From Aliishimia sp965656085 (lineage in GTDB: Bacteria > Pseudomonadota > Alphaproteobacteria > Rhodobacterales > Rhodobacteraceae), in the NCBI GenBank assembly GCA_965656085.1, contig CBFHJA010000004.1, positions 1 through 64,000 of the forward strand: a stretch of 64,000 nucleotides of DNA, read 5' to 3'. Under the pieces are notes generated by a model. It did no database searches and was not told the origin of the DNA. It saw nothing but the letters and a program-made list of their open reading frames with translations. Of the stretch, positions 1 to 7,184 are shown in pieces. The position numbers were made by a program, and so were the translations under genes. The first letter of the stretch is position 1; every line of letters starts with the position of its first letter.

Positions 1-98
1 GAGGTCTCGATCCGGCGGCGCGCGCCGGTCTCGAGGCTGTGGGTGTCGATCCAGTGTTTGGCAATATCGACACCGATGTGGGAGTGTGCGATCGTCAT
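1..98 (-). mobile_element. IS110-family transposase, N-terminal fragment (runs off window)
   Basis: The reading frame starts at an ATG at 98 and leaves the window at base 1, so only about 32 residues are visible. They begin MTIAHSHIGVDIAKHWID. The G-V-D-I-A-K segment is the first acidic motif of the DEDD (RuvC-like) catalytic domain of IS110-family recombinases. Whether the rest of the element is intact cannot be seen. The long structured non-coding stretch upstream of the ATG fits the IS110 group, where the leader lies 5' of the transposase. Confidence 0.75.
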
Positions 99-246
99 GG
101 GGCCTGTCCTTATCTACGGGATCGTCCGGTGATGCGGATGTCCCTGGCAACTGTTCAGGTGCATTGACCAAGGCGGACGAGCCCCACGCTACAGGACGGC
201 CTTCAGGGCCAAGGGTGGGACGGGGTCTCGTCCGCTGACTCTCATT
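99..246 (-). ncRNA. Candidate IS110 bridge-RNA region (structured leader of the transposase)
   Basis: Upstream of the IS110 start codon lies about 150 bp of non-coding DNA. Bases 173-185 (GCGGACGAGCCCC) and 222-235 (GGGGTCTCGTCCGC) pair almost perfectly with one bulged base, enclosing a loop of about 36 nt that contains a smaller GGCC...GGCC hairpin. In IS110 elements the region 5' of the recombinase gene is known to encode a bridge RNA with target- and donor-recognition loops. The position and the strong 5' stem-loop fit that. The assignment is inference: loop specificities and the exact ends were not determined. Confidence 0.4.
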
Positions 247-269
247 ATGGCAGATCGCAAAGAGATAAG

Positions 270-288
270 GGTGGGCAATCTGCCCACC
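270..288. repeat. Short palindromic hairpin GGTGGGCA-ATC-TGCCCACC
   Basis: This is a perfect 8-bp stem with a 3-nt loop. Degenerate relatives occur at 24227-24245 (just after the trmD stop) and left of repeat copies C and D (near 49647 and 57413). It looks like a REP-like or terminator-like 3'-end hairpin that accompanies the 190-bp repeat. Confidence 0.55.
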
Positions 289-318
289 ATCCCCAGCGGC
301 GACCACACCCCGCGCCTC

Positions 319-510
319 AAAACTATTAACGCGCCCCCACCGCACGGTGCCTTAACCCCGGAACGAATCGGAACCGAGCCATACAAGTGCCATACGCTTT
401 GCCATACGCCGGGCCATACGCTTGCCATCACTTGTTTTTAGGGCGTTAACGGCTCTATTCACGTTTTTCGTGAGACACGCAGCGCGCGAGCGCTCGCCGA
501 ATTAACCTTT
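319..510. repeat. 190-bp interspersed repeat, copy A
   Basis: Copy A (192 bp) is the most diverged of four copies. Its left end is AAACTATTAACGC and its right end ATTAACCTTT, degenerate forms of the AAAGGTTAACGC / GCGTTAACCTTT inverted termini of the other copies. The core holds GCCATAC units starting every 11-12 bp between about 378 and 428, followed by a T-rich segment (CTTGTTTTTA). The right terminus overlaps the last codons and stop of moeB. An IS110 element lies on the left side. The 99-501 gap contains only the IS leader, the hairpin at 270 and this repeat. Confidence 0.8.
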
Positions 511-1575
511 CGCCGCGAGAGCCTTTGCCTGCACACCCCCACAGACCGGGCAATCGGCGCGGCGCTTGAGGGTGATTTTCCGGGTCTCGCCGTAGAGCCC
601 GTCATAGATCAGCATCTCGCCGCGCAAGGGCTGCCCCGCGCCGGTCACCAGTTTCACCGCTTCAAGCGCCATCATCGTGCCGATCACCCCGGGCAGCGGC
701 CCGATCACCCCGGCCTCCGCGCAGGGCGGCGCGAGATGCGGGGCGGGCGCCTCGGGGAACACGCAGCGATAGCAGGGCGCACCGTTTGCCGGATCGAACA
801 CCGAAAGCTGCCCCTCCCATTGCGTCAGCGCGCCGGACACCAGCGGCTTGCCGGTCGCCACGGCGGCGGCGTTCACCAGATAGCGGGTGTCGAAATTGTC
901 GGTGCCGTCGAGAATTACGTCATAGTCTTCAAAGAGTTGCGCGGCGGTCTCGGCGTCAAGACGGCGCTTGTAGGGGCGCACGGTGACGAAGGGGTTTTGC
1001 GCCTCCATCTCGGCTTGGGCGGAAAAGACCTTGGGCATCCCGAGCCGGTCGTCCTTGTGGATCACCTGCCGGTGCAGGTTGGCCGTGTCCACCACGTCAT
1101 CGTCCACGACACCGACTGTGCCAATCCCGGCAGCGGCGAGATATTGCAGCGCCGGGCTGCCCAGACCGCCCGCGCCGATCACAAGCACTTTGCTGTTTTT
1201 CAAGGCTTTCTGCCCGGCCCCGCCGACCTCGCGCAGCACGATGTGGCGGGCGTAGCGATTGAGTTCGGCATCCGAGAATGCGCCCGGCTTGGGCTGCGGG
1301 GCGCGCGCCGCTTCGGCCTCTTGCGCCCGTGTCCGCAGCCGGGTCAGCACGCCCCGGTAGAGATAGATCAGCACGCCCGCGCCGCCGATCAGCAGCCAGA
1401 ACGCCGGGCTGCCCCCGGTCGCCTCGCGCAGCGGGTGGCCCAAGGGCAGCACCACATGCAACGCCAGCACCGCCACATAGAGCAGCCCGATCATGATGAG
1501 CCGCGCCTGCACCGGCGTCTTCATCAGCACGCCGAAGCCCCAGAGCAGAGCCGCCAGTCCAAAAACCAAGAGCAT
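502..1575 (-). CDS. moeB: MoeB/ThiF-family adenylyltransferase with membrane-anchored N-terminus
   Basis: The 357-aa protein is an E1-like enzyme that should adenylate the C-terminal glycine of a small sulfur carrier (MoaD or ThiS) for molybdopterin or thiazole synthesis. From about residue 105 it is canonical: RYARH at 108-112, nucleotide loop GAGGLGSP at 134-141, and zinc Cys pairs CYRC (268-271) and CPVC (342-345). It lacks the C-terminal rhodanese domain of MoeZ types. Unusually, residues 1-75 form two or three hydrophobic helices, so the enzyme is probably membrane-bound. It lies 1 bp downstream of dut. The C-terminus AAKG and the stop codon lie in or beside the right end of repeat copy A. 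Confidence 0.85.
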   Translation of the reverse strand: MLLVFGLAALLWGFGVLMKTPVQARLIMIGLLYVAVLALHVVLPLGHPLREATGGSPAFWLLIGGAGVLIYLYRGVLTRLRTRAQEAEAARAPQPKPGAFSDAELNRYARHIVLREVGGAGQKALKNSKVLVIGAGGLGSPALQYLAAAGIGTVGVVDDDVVDTANLHRQVIHKDDRLGMPKVFSAQAEMEAQNPFVTVRPYKRRLDAETAAQLFEDYDVILDGTDNFDTRYLVNAAAVATGKPLVSGALTQWEGQLSVFDPANGAPCYRCVFPEAPAPHLAPPCAEAGVIGPLPGVIGTMMALEAVKLVTGAGQPLRGEMLIYDGLYGETRKITLKRRADCPVCGGVQAKALAAKG

Positions 1576-2034
1576 TCAGGTCGTTCCCGTCGATCCAAAC
1601 CCGCCACTGCCGCGCGCCGTCTCGTCCAGCGCCTCGGCCATTCGGAAACTGGCGCGGATCACCGGCGCGACAACCATCTGCGCGATGCGCATCCCGTGGG
1701 AAAGTGTCACAGGCTCCGTGCCGCCATTCTGCACGATCACGCCGAGCGGGCCGCGATAGTCGCTGTCAATCGTGCCGGGACTGTTGGGCAAGGTGATCCC
1801 GTGCTTGAGCGCCAGCCCCGAGCGGGGCCGGATCTGCACCTCGTAGCCGTCGGGGATCGCCATGCGCAGCCCGGTCGGCACCAGTGCCCGGGCGCCCGGG
1901 GCCAGCACGATCTCGCCCCGGTCAGGCAAGTTGGCCCGCAAATCCGCCCCGGCCGCGCCTGTCGTCTCATAGGTGGGTAAGCCCACGCTCCGGTCGGCCT
2001 CCGGCTCCCACGTCAGCGTGATCAGGGCGCTCAT
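1576..2034 (-). CDS. dut: Deoxyuridine 5'-triphosphate nucleotidohydrolase
   Basis: This 152-aa trimeric dUTPase hydrolyses dUTP to dUMP and pyrophosphate, keeping uracil out of DNA and feeding dTMP synthesis. The conserved motifs appear in order: AGADLRA near residue 28, the RSGLA segment near 71, GTIDSDYRG near 86 with the catalytic Asp, RIAQMV near 115, and the C-terminal Gly-rich RGSGGFGSTG arm that closes over the nucleotide. Length is typical. Its ATG overlaps the end of coaBC (ATGA), indicating translational coupling; coaBC-dut pairing is common in proteobacteria. Confidence 0.95.
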   Translation of the reverse strand: MSALITLTWEPEADRSVGLPTYETTGAAGADLRANLPDRGEIVLAPGARALVPTGLRMAIPDGYEVQIRPRSGLALKHGITLPNSPGTIDSDYRGPLGVIVQNGGTEPVTLSHGMRIAQMVVAPVIRASFRMAEALDETARGSGGFGSTGTT

Positions 2035-3227
2035 GTGGTCAGCGCCTCGGCCACGCGCTGTGCAAGCTTGCGCGCGGTCTCATCCTTGCTCATGCGCGGC
2101 CATTCCTCGGCCCCTGTGGCACTGACAAGGATCGCCGCATTGTCCGCCCCGCCCATGATCCCGGTCTCGGGGCGCACATCATTGGCCACGATCCAGTCGC
2201 AGCCCTTGCGACCGCGTTTGGCAGTGGCGTTTTCGATCACCTCATGGGTCTCGGCGGCAAAGCCCACCACGAGTCTGGGGCGCTGCGGGCCGGGCTGGGA
2301 GATGGTCTTGAGAATGTCGGGGTTCTCACCGAATTCCAGCGCCGGGGTGCCGTCCTTGAATTTCTTCAGCTTGCGGTCCCCGGCCCCCAGCACATGCCAA
2401 TCCGCCACGGCGGCGGCACAGATCGCGGCATCGACGGGCAGCGCGCCTTGCACGGCCTCCAGCATCTCCCGCGCGGTCTGCACTTCGATCACCTGCGCCC
2501 CCTCGGGTCGGGCGGCGTCCGCCGGGCCCGTGACGAAGATCACTTCTGCACCAAGGGCTTGCACAGCCTGCGCAATGGCGGTGCCCTGACGCCCGGAGGA
2601 GCGGTTGGCGATGTAGCGCACCGGGTCGATGGGCTCATGGGTCGGCCCTGAGGTCACCAGAATCCGCTTGCCTGCCAGCGGGCCGGCCCCGAGCCGCGCC
2701 ATGATCGCGTCGACGATTTCCAATGGCTCGGACATCCGCCCAGGGCCAAACTCGCCACAGGCCATATCTCCGCTGTTCGGCCCCACCAGCGCCACGCCAT
2801 CGCCGCGCAGAGTGGCAAGGTTGCGTTGCGTTGCCGGATGCTCCCACATGCGCACATTCATCGCGGGCGCGCAGAGCACGGGCGTGTCGGTGGCCAGCAG
2901 CAAGGTCGAGGCCAGATCGCCCGCAAGTCCTTGCGCCATCTTCGCCATCAGGTCCGCCGTTGCGGGCGCGACCACCACCAGATCGGCCACGCGGGACAGC
3001 TGGATATGGCCCATCTCGGCCTCATCGGTGAGATCGAAGAGATCGCGGTAGCACTTCTCCCCGGCCAACGCCGAGACCGACAGGGGCGTGACGAACTCTT
3101 CAGCGGCACGGGTGACGACCGGCGTGACCGCCGCGCCGCGCGCGCGCAACCGGCGGATCAGGTCGAGCGATTTATAGGCCGCGATCCCGCCGCCGATGAT
3201 CAGAAGAATGCGTTTTCCGGTGAGCAT
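2031..3227 (-). CDS. coaBC: Bifunctional phosphopantothenoylcysteine decarboxylase / phosphopantothenate-cysteine ligase
   Basis: This fused enzyme makes 4'-phosphopantetheine for coenzyme A. The N-terminal flavoprotein half (CoaC) starts at GGGIAAYKSLDLIRRL and carries the active-site His (MGHIQLS) and the PAMNVRMW substrate loop. The C-terminal ligase half (CoaB) begins near residue 185 with SGPTHEPIDPVRYI and contains SSGRQG and the KLKK lysine cluster. I chose the ATG at 3227 (MLTGKRIL, 398 aa) because the in-frame start 30 bp upstream adds residues outside the fold and an AGGG motif precedes 3227. It overlaps dut by 4 bp. Confidence 0.94.
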   Translation of the reverse strand: MLTGKRILLIIGGGIAAYKSLDLIRRLRARGAAVTPVVTRAAEEFVTPLSVSALAGEKCYRDLFDLTDEAEMGHIQLSRVADLVVVAPATADLMAKMAQGLAGDLASTLLLATDTPVLCAPAMNVRMWEHPATQRNLATLRGDGVALVGPNSGDMACGEFGPGRMSEPLEIVDAIMARLGAGPLAGKRILVTSGPTHEPIDPVRYIANRSSGRQGTAIAQAVQALGAEVIFVTGPADAARPEGAQVIEVQTAREMLEAVQGALPVDAAICAAAVADWHVLGAGDRKLKKFKDGTPALEFGENPDILKTISQPGPQRPRLVVGFAAETHEVIENATAKRGRKGCDWIVANDVRPETGIMGGADNAAILVSATGAEEWPRMSKDETARKLAQRVAEALTT

Positions 3228-3287
3228 GGTGCGCCCTGCATGGTTTTGCCGAACCATAGGCCGGGCGCGCTGCGGATGCCAGAGGGG

Positions 3288-4073
3288 TTACTCGAAGGCC
3301 GCGCAGGGCTCCGGGCGGTCGACCGCCGGGGCGTCGAACACCGCGTCGAACCCGCCTTCAGGCCTGTTGCCGGCCTCGCCCTGACCGATGGTGATCACTG
3401 AGACCTCCGACGCGGCCTGTGCCAGATAGGCCGGCACGCCCCAATCGCGGCGCGCGTGGCCATTGCCGGTGACGAGCACCACGGGCGCGCCTTCGGCGGC
3501 CAGTGTGTCCAAGATGGTTTCGGCGAAGACCGCGTCGCGCAGGCGTTGCGCTTCGACCATGCCGCCCATCATCTCCAGCGGCATCGCTTCGCAATGGGCC
3601 TCGAATTGCAGGGTTTTGCGCCTGTCCAGCTCTGCCTCGGGGACAGGCTCCGTCAGCCCGAACCGCGCCGCGCTCGCGCCCATCACCGACGCTGCTCCTT
3701 CGGCAAAGGCCTGCCGCACCTCGCCTCTCGGCAGGGCTGTGCCGACGATCACCCCTTGCGTCGCGGCCAGAACCTCCGCGTAATCGGCGAGATTGCTCCA
3801 GTGAAAATCCGTCAGCACCGCTTCGGCCATCGCAGGCACGGTGCGATGCGTGTCCTTCAGACGCAGGGCCTCTTCAGGGGTGAGCATCTCATAGACCACT
3901 GCTGTCGGCTCCAGCTCGGCGATGATTTCGGCTTGGCGGGCGTGATGGGCCGGGTTGTCATGGACTTCGCCGAGGATCACCACGTCCACCGGCAGACCGT
4001 CCCACCGCAATGCGGCTTCGGCCTGCGCGCTGGTCGCACACAGGCCGATCAGAAGAGCGCTCAGATACCTCAT
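3288..4073 (-). CDS. ChaN-like haem-binding (DUF399) secreted protein
   Basis: The 261-aa protein has a Sec signal peptide (MRYLSALLIGLCATSAQA) followed by LGEVHDNPAHH, the hallmark of the ChaN/DUF399 fold, whose members bind haem or resemble Tiki-type metalloproteases. The conserved E-H pairs suggest metal or haem binding in the periplasm. It is not a clear lipoprotein because no lipobox Cys follows the hydrophobic stretch. Its ATG overlaps the 3' end of rpoH by 4 bp, so it is probably translated from the same message. The precise function is unknown. Confidence 0.75.
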   Translation of the reverse strand: MRYLSALLIGLCATSAQAEAALRWDGLPVDVVILGEVHDNPAHHARQAEIIAELEPTAVVYEMLTPEEALRLKDTHRTVPAMAEAVLTDFHWSNLADYAEVLAATQGVIVGTALPRGEVRQAFAEGAASVMGASAARFGLTEPVPEAELDRRKTLQFEAHCEAMPLEMMGGMVEAQRLRDAVFAETILDTLAAEGAPVVLVTGNGHARRDWGVPAYLAQAASEVSVITIGQGEAGNRPEGGFDAVFDAPAVDRPEPCAAFE

Positions 4074-4948
4074 GCGAGGAAGTGATGCACCTCGCGGCTC
4101 TGCCCTTCAAGCGCCTTGCGCATTTTCTGGAACGCGGCGGCTTCGAGCTGGCGCACGCGCTCTTTGGACAGGTTGAGCTCATCTCCGAGGCTCTCCAGCG
4201 TGCGCGGATTCTCCCGCAGCTTACGCTCCCGGACGATAAAGCGCTCGCGCTCGTTCAGACCGTTCAGTGCCATCAGCAACCATTCGCGCAATTGCTCTGT
4301 GTCGAGGCGATCTTCGACGGTCTCGTCGGCCTGCGCCGCGTCGTCTTCCAAAGCGTCGATCCACTCGCGGCCCTCGTCCTCGACCGATTGCGTGGCGTTC
4401 AGCGAGAAATCGGAGCCCGACAAACGGCCTTCCATCATCTCCACATCATGCAGCGGCACGCCGATCTCCTGTGCGATCAGGCGCCGCATCACGTGCCCTT
4501 CGAGCACCTCGCCCCGGGCAGATGCCTCACGTTCGAGGCGGGCTTGCACGCGGCGCATGTTGAAGAACAGGGATTTTTGCGACGAGGTGGACCCGGTGCG
4601 CACCATCGACCAGTTGCGCATTACATAGTCCTGAATGGAGGCCTTGATCCACCAGACGGCATAGGTGGAAAAGCGCACGCCCCGGTCGGGGTCGAATTTG
4701 TCAGCGGCTTTCATGAGGCCAAGACCGGCCTCCTGGATGAGATCGTTCATCGGCGCGCCGTAGCGCTTGAATTTCGACGCCATAGAGATGGCGAGGCGCA
4801 TGTACGCGGTGATGAGCCGGTGCAGCGCTTGTTCGTCGCGCTGGTCGCGCCACGCATATGCGAGTTTCAGTTCCGTCTCCGCATCGAGCAATTCGGCCTT
4901 CATGGCCACACGAGACAAAGACATATCCCGGACATTATCTAGCGCCAC
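4070..4948 (-). CDS. rpoH: RNA polymerase sigma-32 factor (RpoH, probably RpoHII type)
   Basis: The 292-aa protein is a group 3 sigma factor. Region 2 spans about residues 38-108 (with DLIQEAGLGLMKAADKFD and RFSTYAVWWIKASI), the RpoH box QKSLFFNMRRV lies at 124-134, and region 4 spans about 225-272 with the SKERVRQLE helix-turn-helix. Rhodobacterales usually carry two RpoH paralogues; the wording of this one resembles the RpoHII type associated with oxidative and singlet-oxygen stress, but that subtype call is from memory. It is divergent from cobP. The ChaN-like gene overlaps its 3' end. Confidence 0.92.
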   Translation of the reverse strand: MALDNVRDMSLSRVAMKAELLDAETELKLAYAWRDQRDEQALHRLITAYMRLAISMASKFKRYGAPMNDLIQEAGLGLMKAADKFDPDRGVRFSTYAVWWIKASIQDYVMRNWSMVRTGSTSSQKSLFFNMRRVQARLEREASARGEVLEGHVMRRLIAQEIGVPLHDVEMMEGRLSGSDFSLNATQSVEDEGREWIDALEDDAAQADETVEDRLDTEQLREWLLMALNGLNERERFIVRERKLRENPRTLESLGDELNLSKERVRQLEAAAFQKMRKALEGQSREVHHFLA

Positions 4949-5051
4949 AGCGTATTCCCCCTGATGAACTACGTGCTTGCGTGACTTGCTTCACGCTTAT
5001 GTAAGAGTTACGCAACCTTTGCGCGATTGGTTCACCAGAAAGGCTAAAAAA

Positions 5052-5573
5052 GTGTTGCCCCCACTGACGCTCGTACTAGGTGGAGCGTCCTCCGGAAAAT
5101 CCGCTTGGGCTGAAAACCTCCTTCTTTCCAGCGATTTAGAACTGTTTTACGTGGCCACGGCCCGGGCTCTGGATGACGAAACAAACGCGAAAATAAATGT
5201 TCACAAGGCCCGGCGTGGCCCGCGTTGGACAGATGTGGAGGCCCCTGACGGGCTGGAGGATGCATTATCTTGCGCGGGTCCAAACGGCGTTTACCTGCTT
5301 GATTGCACGACGATGTGGCTGACGAACCGCCTGATGGAAGGTATACACCCGCATACCGCATCCGAAGACTTTATGCAAAATATTTCATCCCCCTCTGCTC
5401 GCCTTTTGGTTGTATCGAACGAGTTGGGACAGGGCGTCGTACCCGGCGATGCGCTCACGCGTGACTTCCGTGACGCCCATGGCCGGCTCAACATCGCACT
5501 GGCTCAGCGCGCAGACCTCGTGGTGCAGGTGATCGCCGGGCTGCCCCATGTTTTGAAAGGCACGCTGCCATGA
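5052..5573 (+). CDS. cobP: Adenosylcobinamide kinase / adenosylcobinamide-phosphate guanylyltransferase
   Basis: This enzyme phosphorylates adenosylcobinamide and attaches GMP to give adenosyl-GDP-cobinamide in late cobalamin synthesis or salvage. The N-terminus carries the P-loop GGASSGKS, followed by YVATARALDDE and a C-terminal VVSNELGQGVVP segment typical of CobP/CobU. I chose GTG at 5052 (173 aa) because AGAAAGG lies 9 nt upstream and the family starts just before the P-loop; an upstream in-frame TTG at 4977 would add 25 residues without family support. The stop overlaps the next gene by 4 bp. Base composition is lower in GC than the neighbours. Confidence 0.88.
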   Translation: MLPPLTLVLGGASSGKSAWAENLLLSSDLELFYVATARALDDETNAKINVHKARRGPRWTDVEAPDGLEDALSCAGPNGVYLLDCTTMWLTNRLMEGIHPHTASEDFMQNISSPSARLLVVSNELGQGVVPGDALTRDFRDAHGRLNIALAQRADLVVQVIAGLPHVLKGTLP

Positions 5574-6148
5574 CCGTGTTTCACTGGGTCCGGCACGGCC
5601 CGACCCACGCCAAGACCTTCGTCGGCTGGCGCGACCTGCCCGCCGATCTGTCCGAGACCGGCCGAATAGCACGGCTGGATGGGCATTTGCCGCAAGATGG
5701 CGTGCTGATCTCCTCCGATCTGACCCGCTCGGTGCAAACCGCCGACGCGCTTGGGCAGTCCCGGACCCGGCTGCCGCACATGCCGCTCTTGCGCGAATTT
5801 CATTTCGGCGCATGGGACGGAATGGGATTCGAGGCGATCTCGGCGCGTTATCCGCAGGACAGCCGCCGCTATTGGGAGCGTCCCGGTGAGATTGCACCAG
5901 TGGGCGGCGAAAGCTGGAATGCCGCTGCGGCGCGGGTCCGTGTCGGCGTGGATCATCTGGCCCGCCGCTTTCCGGACCGGCCGGTGATCGTCGTGGCACA
6001 TATCGGGGTGATCCTCACGCAAGTGCAACATGCGCTCGGAGTCAGTGCAGAGGACGTGCTCGTGCACAAGATCGACAACCTGTCCGTCACCGAGATCGAC
6101 CTGCGCGCAGACCGGCCCGCCGTGGTGCGGATCAATCACTGCCCGTGA
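5570..6148 (+). CDS. Histidine phosphatase family protein (alpha-ribazole phosphatase-like)
   Basis: The 192-aa protein has the RHG phosphohistidine motif at residues 8-10 (VRHGPTHAK), a second catalytic Arg near residue 50 (DLTRSVQT), and the C-terminal catalytic His in VAHIGV. It belongs to the phosphoglycerate-mutase-like superfamily. Because it overlaps cobP by an ATGA junction, a role as the phosphatase that removes phosphate from alpha-ribazole phosphate (CobC-like) in cobalamin synthesis is likely, but family motifs do not settle the substrate. Confidence 0.8.
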   Translation: MTVFHWVRHGPTHAKTFVGWRDLPADLSETGRIARLDGHLPQDGVLISSDLTRSVQTADALGQSRTRLPHMPLLREFHFGAWDGMGFEAISARYPQDSRRYWERPGEIAPVGGESWNAAAARVRVGVDHLARRFPDRPVIVVAHIGVILTQVQHALGVSAEDVLVHKIDNLSVTEIDLRADRPAVVRINHCP

Positions 6149-6206
6149 TTGACCACCCCACATTTGCGCATTTGGCAGGACCGCACCCGGCGCCTAATCT
6201 GAGCCA

Positions 6207-7082
6207 ATGACATATGAGCTCTACATTGGCGAGTACGCCTATTCCTCGTGGTCCCTGCGCGGCTGGCTTCTGTTCGACCGCTTCGGCCTGCCGGTGAAAA
6301 CCCATTACGTGACATTCACCCACGCGGACGGCGTGGCCGCGCAGTTGCAGGATATCGCACCGGCCCGCACAGTGCCGACACTGCGCACACCGGAGGGCGC
6401 GGTGGTGAGCGAAAGCCTCGCGATTGCCGAGGAACTGGCCATGCGGCATCCCGAGGCCGGGATCTGGCCTTCGGACCCCTTGGCAAGGGCAACCGCGCGC
6501 ACCTTGGCCGCCGAGATGGCATCCGGCTTTTCGGCCCTGCGCACCGCCTGCCCGGTGGGTCTGCGCACGGCCTATGACTGGCGGGCGCCAAGCCCCGAGG
6601 TGCGGGCGGATCTGGCGCGGATCGAGGAGATCTGGGCCCATGCCCGGGCGGTTTGCGGCCCGGCAGGGCCATGGCTCTGCGGTGAGTACAGCGCGGCGGA
6701 TGCGTTCTATGCCCCGGTCGCGGCGCGGATTGCCGGCTTCTCACTGCCGGTCGGGCCCGAGGCACAGGCTTATGTGGCCGCGCATCTGACCGACCCGGCG
6801 TTCCGGCGCTGGCGGGCGATGGCGCTGGTCCATGGTGGATCATTGCCTTGGTATGCCCAGACCCATCCGCAGGTGCCATGGCCCGGTCCCGCGCCCCGCA
6901 AAGCTGCGGCGACGGCGCGTTCCGACAGTGAAAACGCGCTGTGTCCCTACTCGGGCAAAGAGGTCACGGATTTTCTGGAAATGGACGGGAAGGTGTATGG
7001 GTTCTGCAATCCGTTCTGCCGGGACAAGACGGCGGCGGACCCCGATGCATGGCCTGCGTTCCAGAAGATCCTCGCGGACTGA
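6207..7082 (+). CDS. Glutathione S-transferase with C-terminal Cys-rich YHS-like domain
   Basis: Residues 1 to about 210 form a GST: a thioredoxin-like N-domain (YSSWSLRGWLLFDRFGLP, then VPTLRTP and ESLAI for glutathione binding) and an all-helical C-domain. After a short linker, about 60 residues (238-291) form a separate module with CPYSG and GFCNPFCRDK, three cysteines arranged like a YHS/TRASH metal-binding domain. The fusion suggests a redox or metal-linked role. It follows the phosphatase with a 58-bp gap. The substrate is unknown. Confidence 0.8.
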   Translation: MTYELYIGEYAYSSWSLRGWLLFDRFGLPVKTHYVTFTHADGVAAQLQDIAPARTVPTLRTPEGAVVSESLAIAEELAMRHPEAGIWPSDPLARATARTLAAEMASGFSALRTACPVGLRTAYDWRAPSPEVRADLARIEEIWAHARAVCGPAGPWLCGEYSAADAFYAPVAARIAGFSLPVGPEAQAYVAAHLTDPAFRRWRAMALVHGGSLPWYAQTHPQVPWPGPAPRKAAATARSDSENALCPYSGKEVTDFLEMDGKVYGFCNPFCRDKTAADPDAWPAFQKILAD

Positions 7083-7114
7083 CCCATGGATAAAACCGCG
7101 AAGGAGGCTGCGGA

Positions 7115-7139
7115 TTAACCGGTGTTAACGGTTCGCTAA
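7115..7139. promoter_or_regulatory. CtrA-like TTAA site cluster upstream of comM
   Basis: TTAA at 7115, TTAA at 7125 and CTAA at 7136 lie in tandem. The 7125/7136 pair has the 7-bp spacing of the CtrA consensus TTAA-N7-TTAA with one mismatch, and GCTAACCATAACC (7135 onward) resembles the 8-mer CtrA half-site TTAACCAT. The array ends about 45 bp before comM, a gene class reported under CtrA control in Rhodobacterales. Binding is inferred. Confidence 0.45.
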
Positions 7140-7184
7140 CCATAACCGCGTTAGGGCTAACCTGTTTCGGGGAGATCCGCGCCC

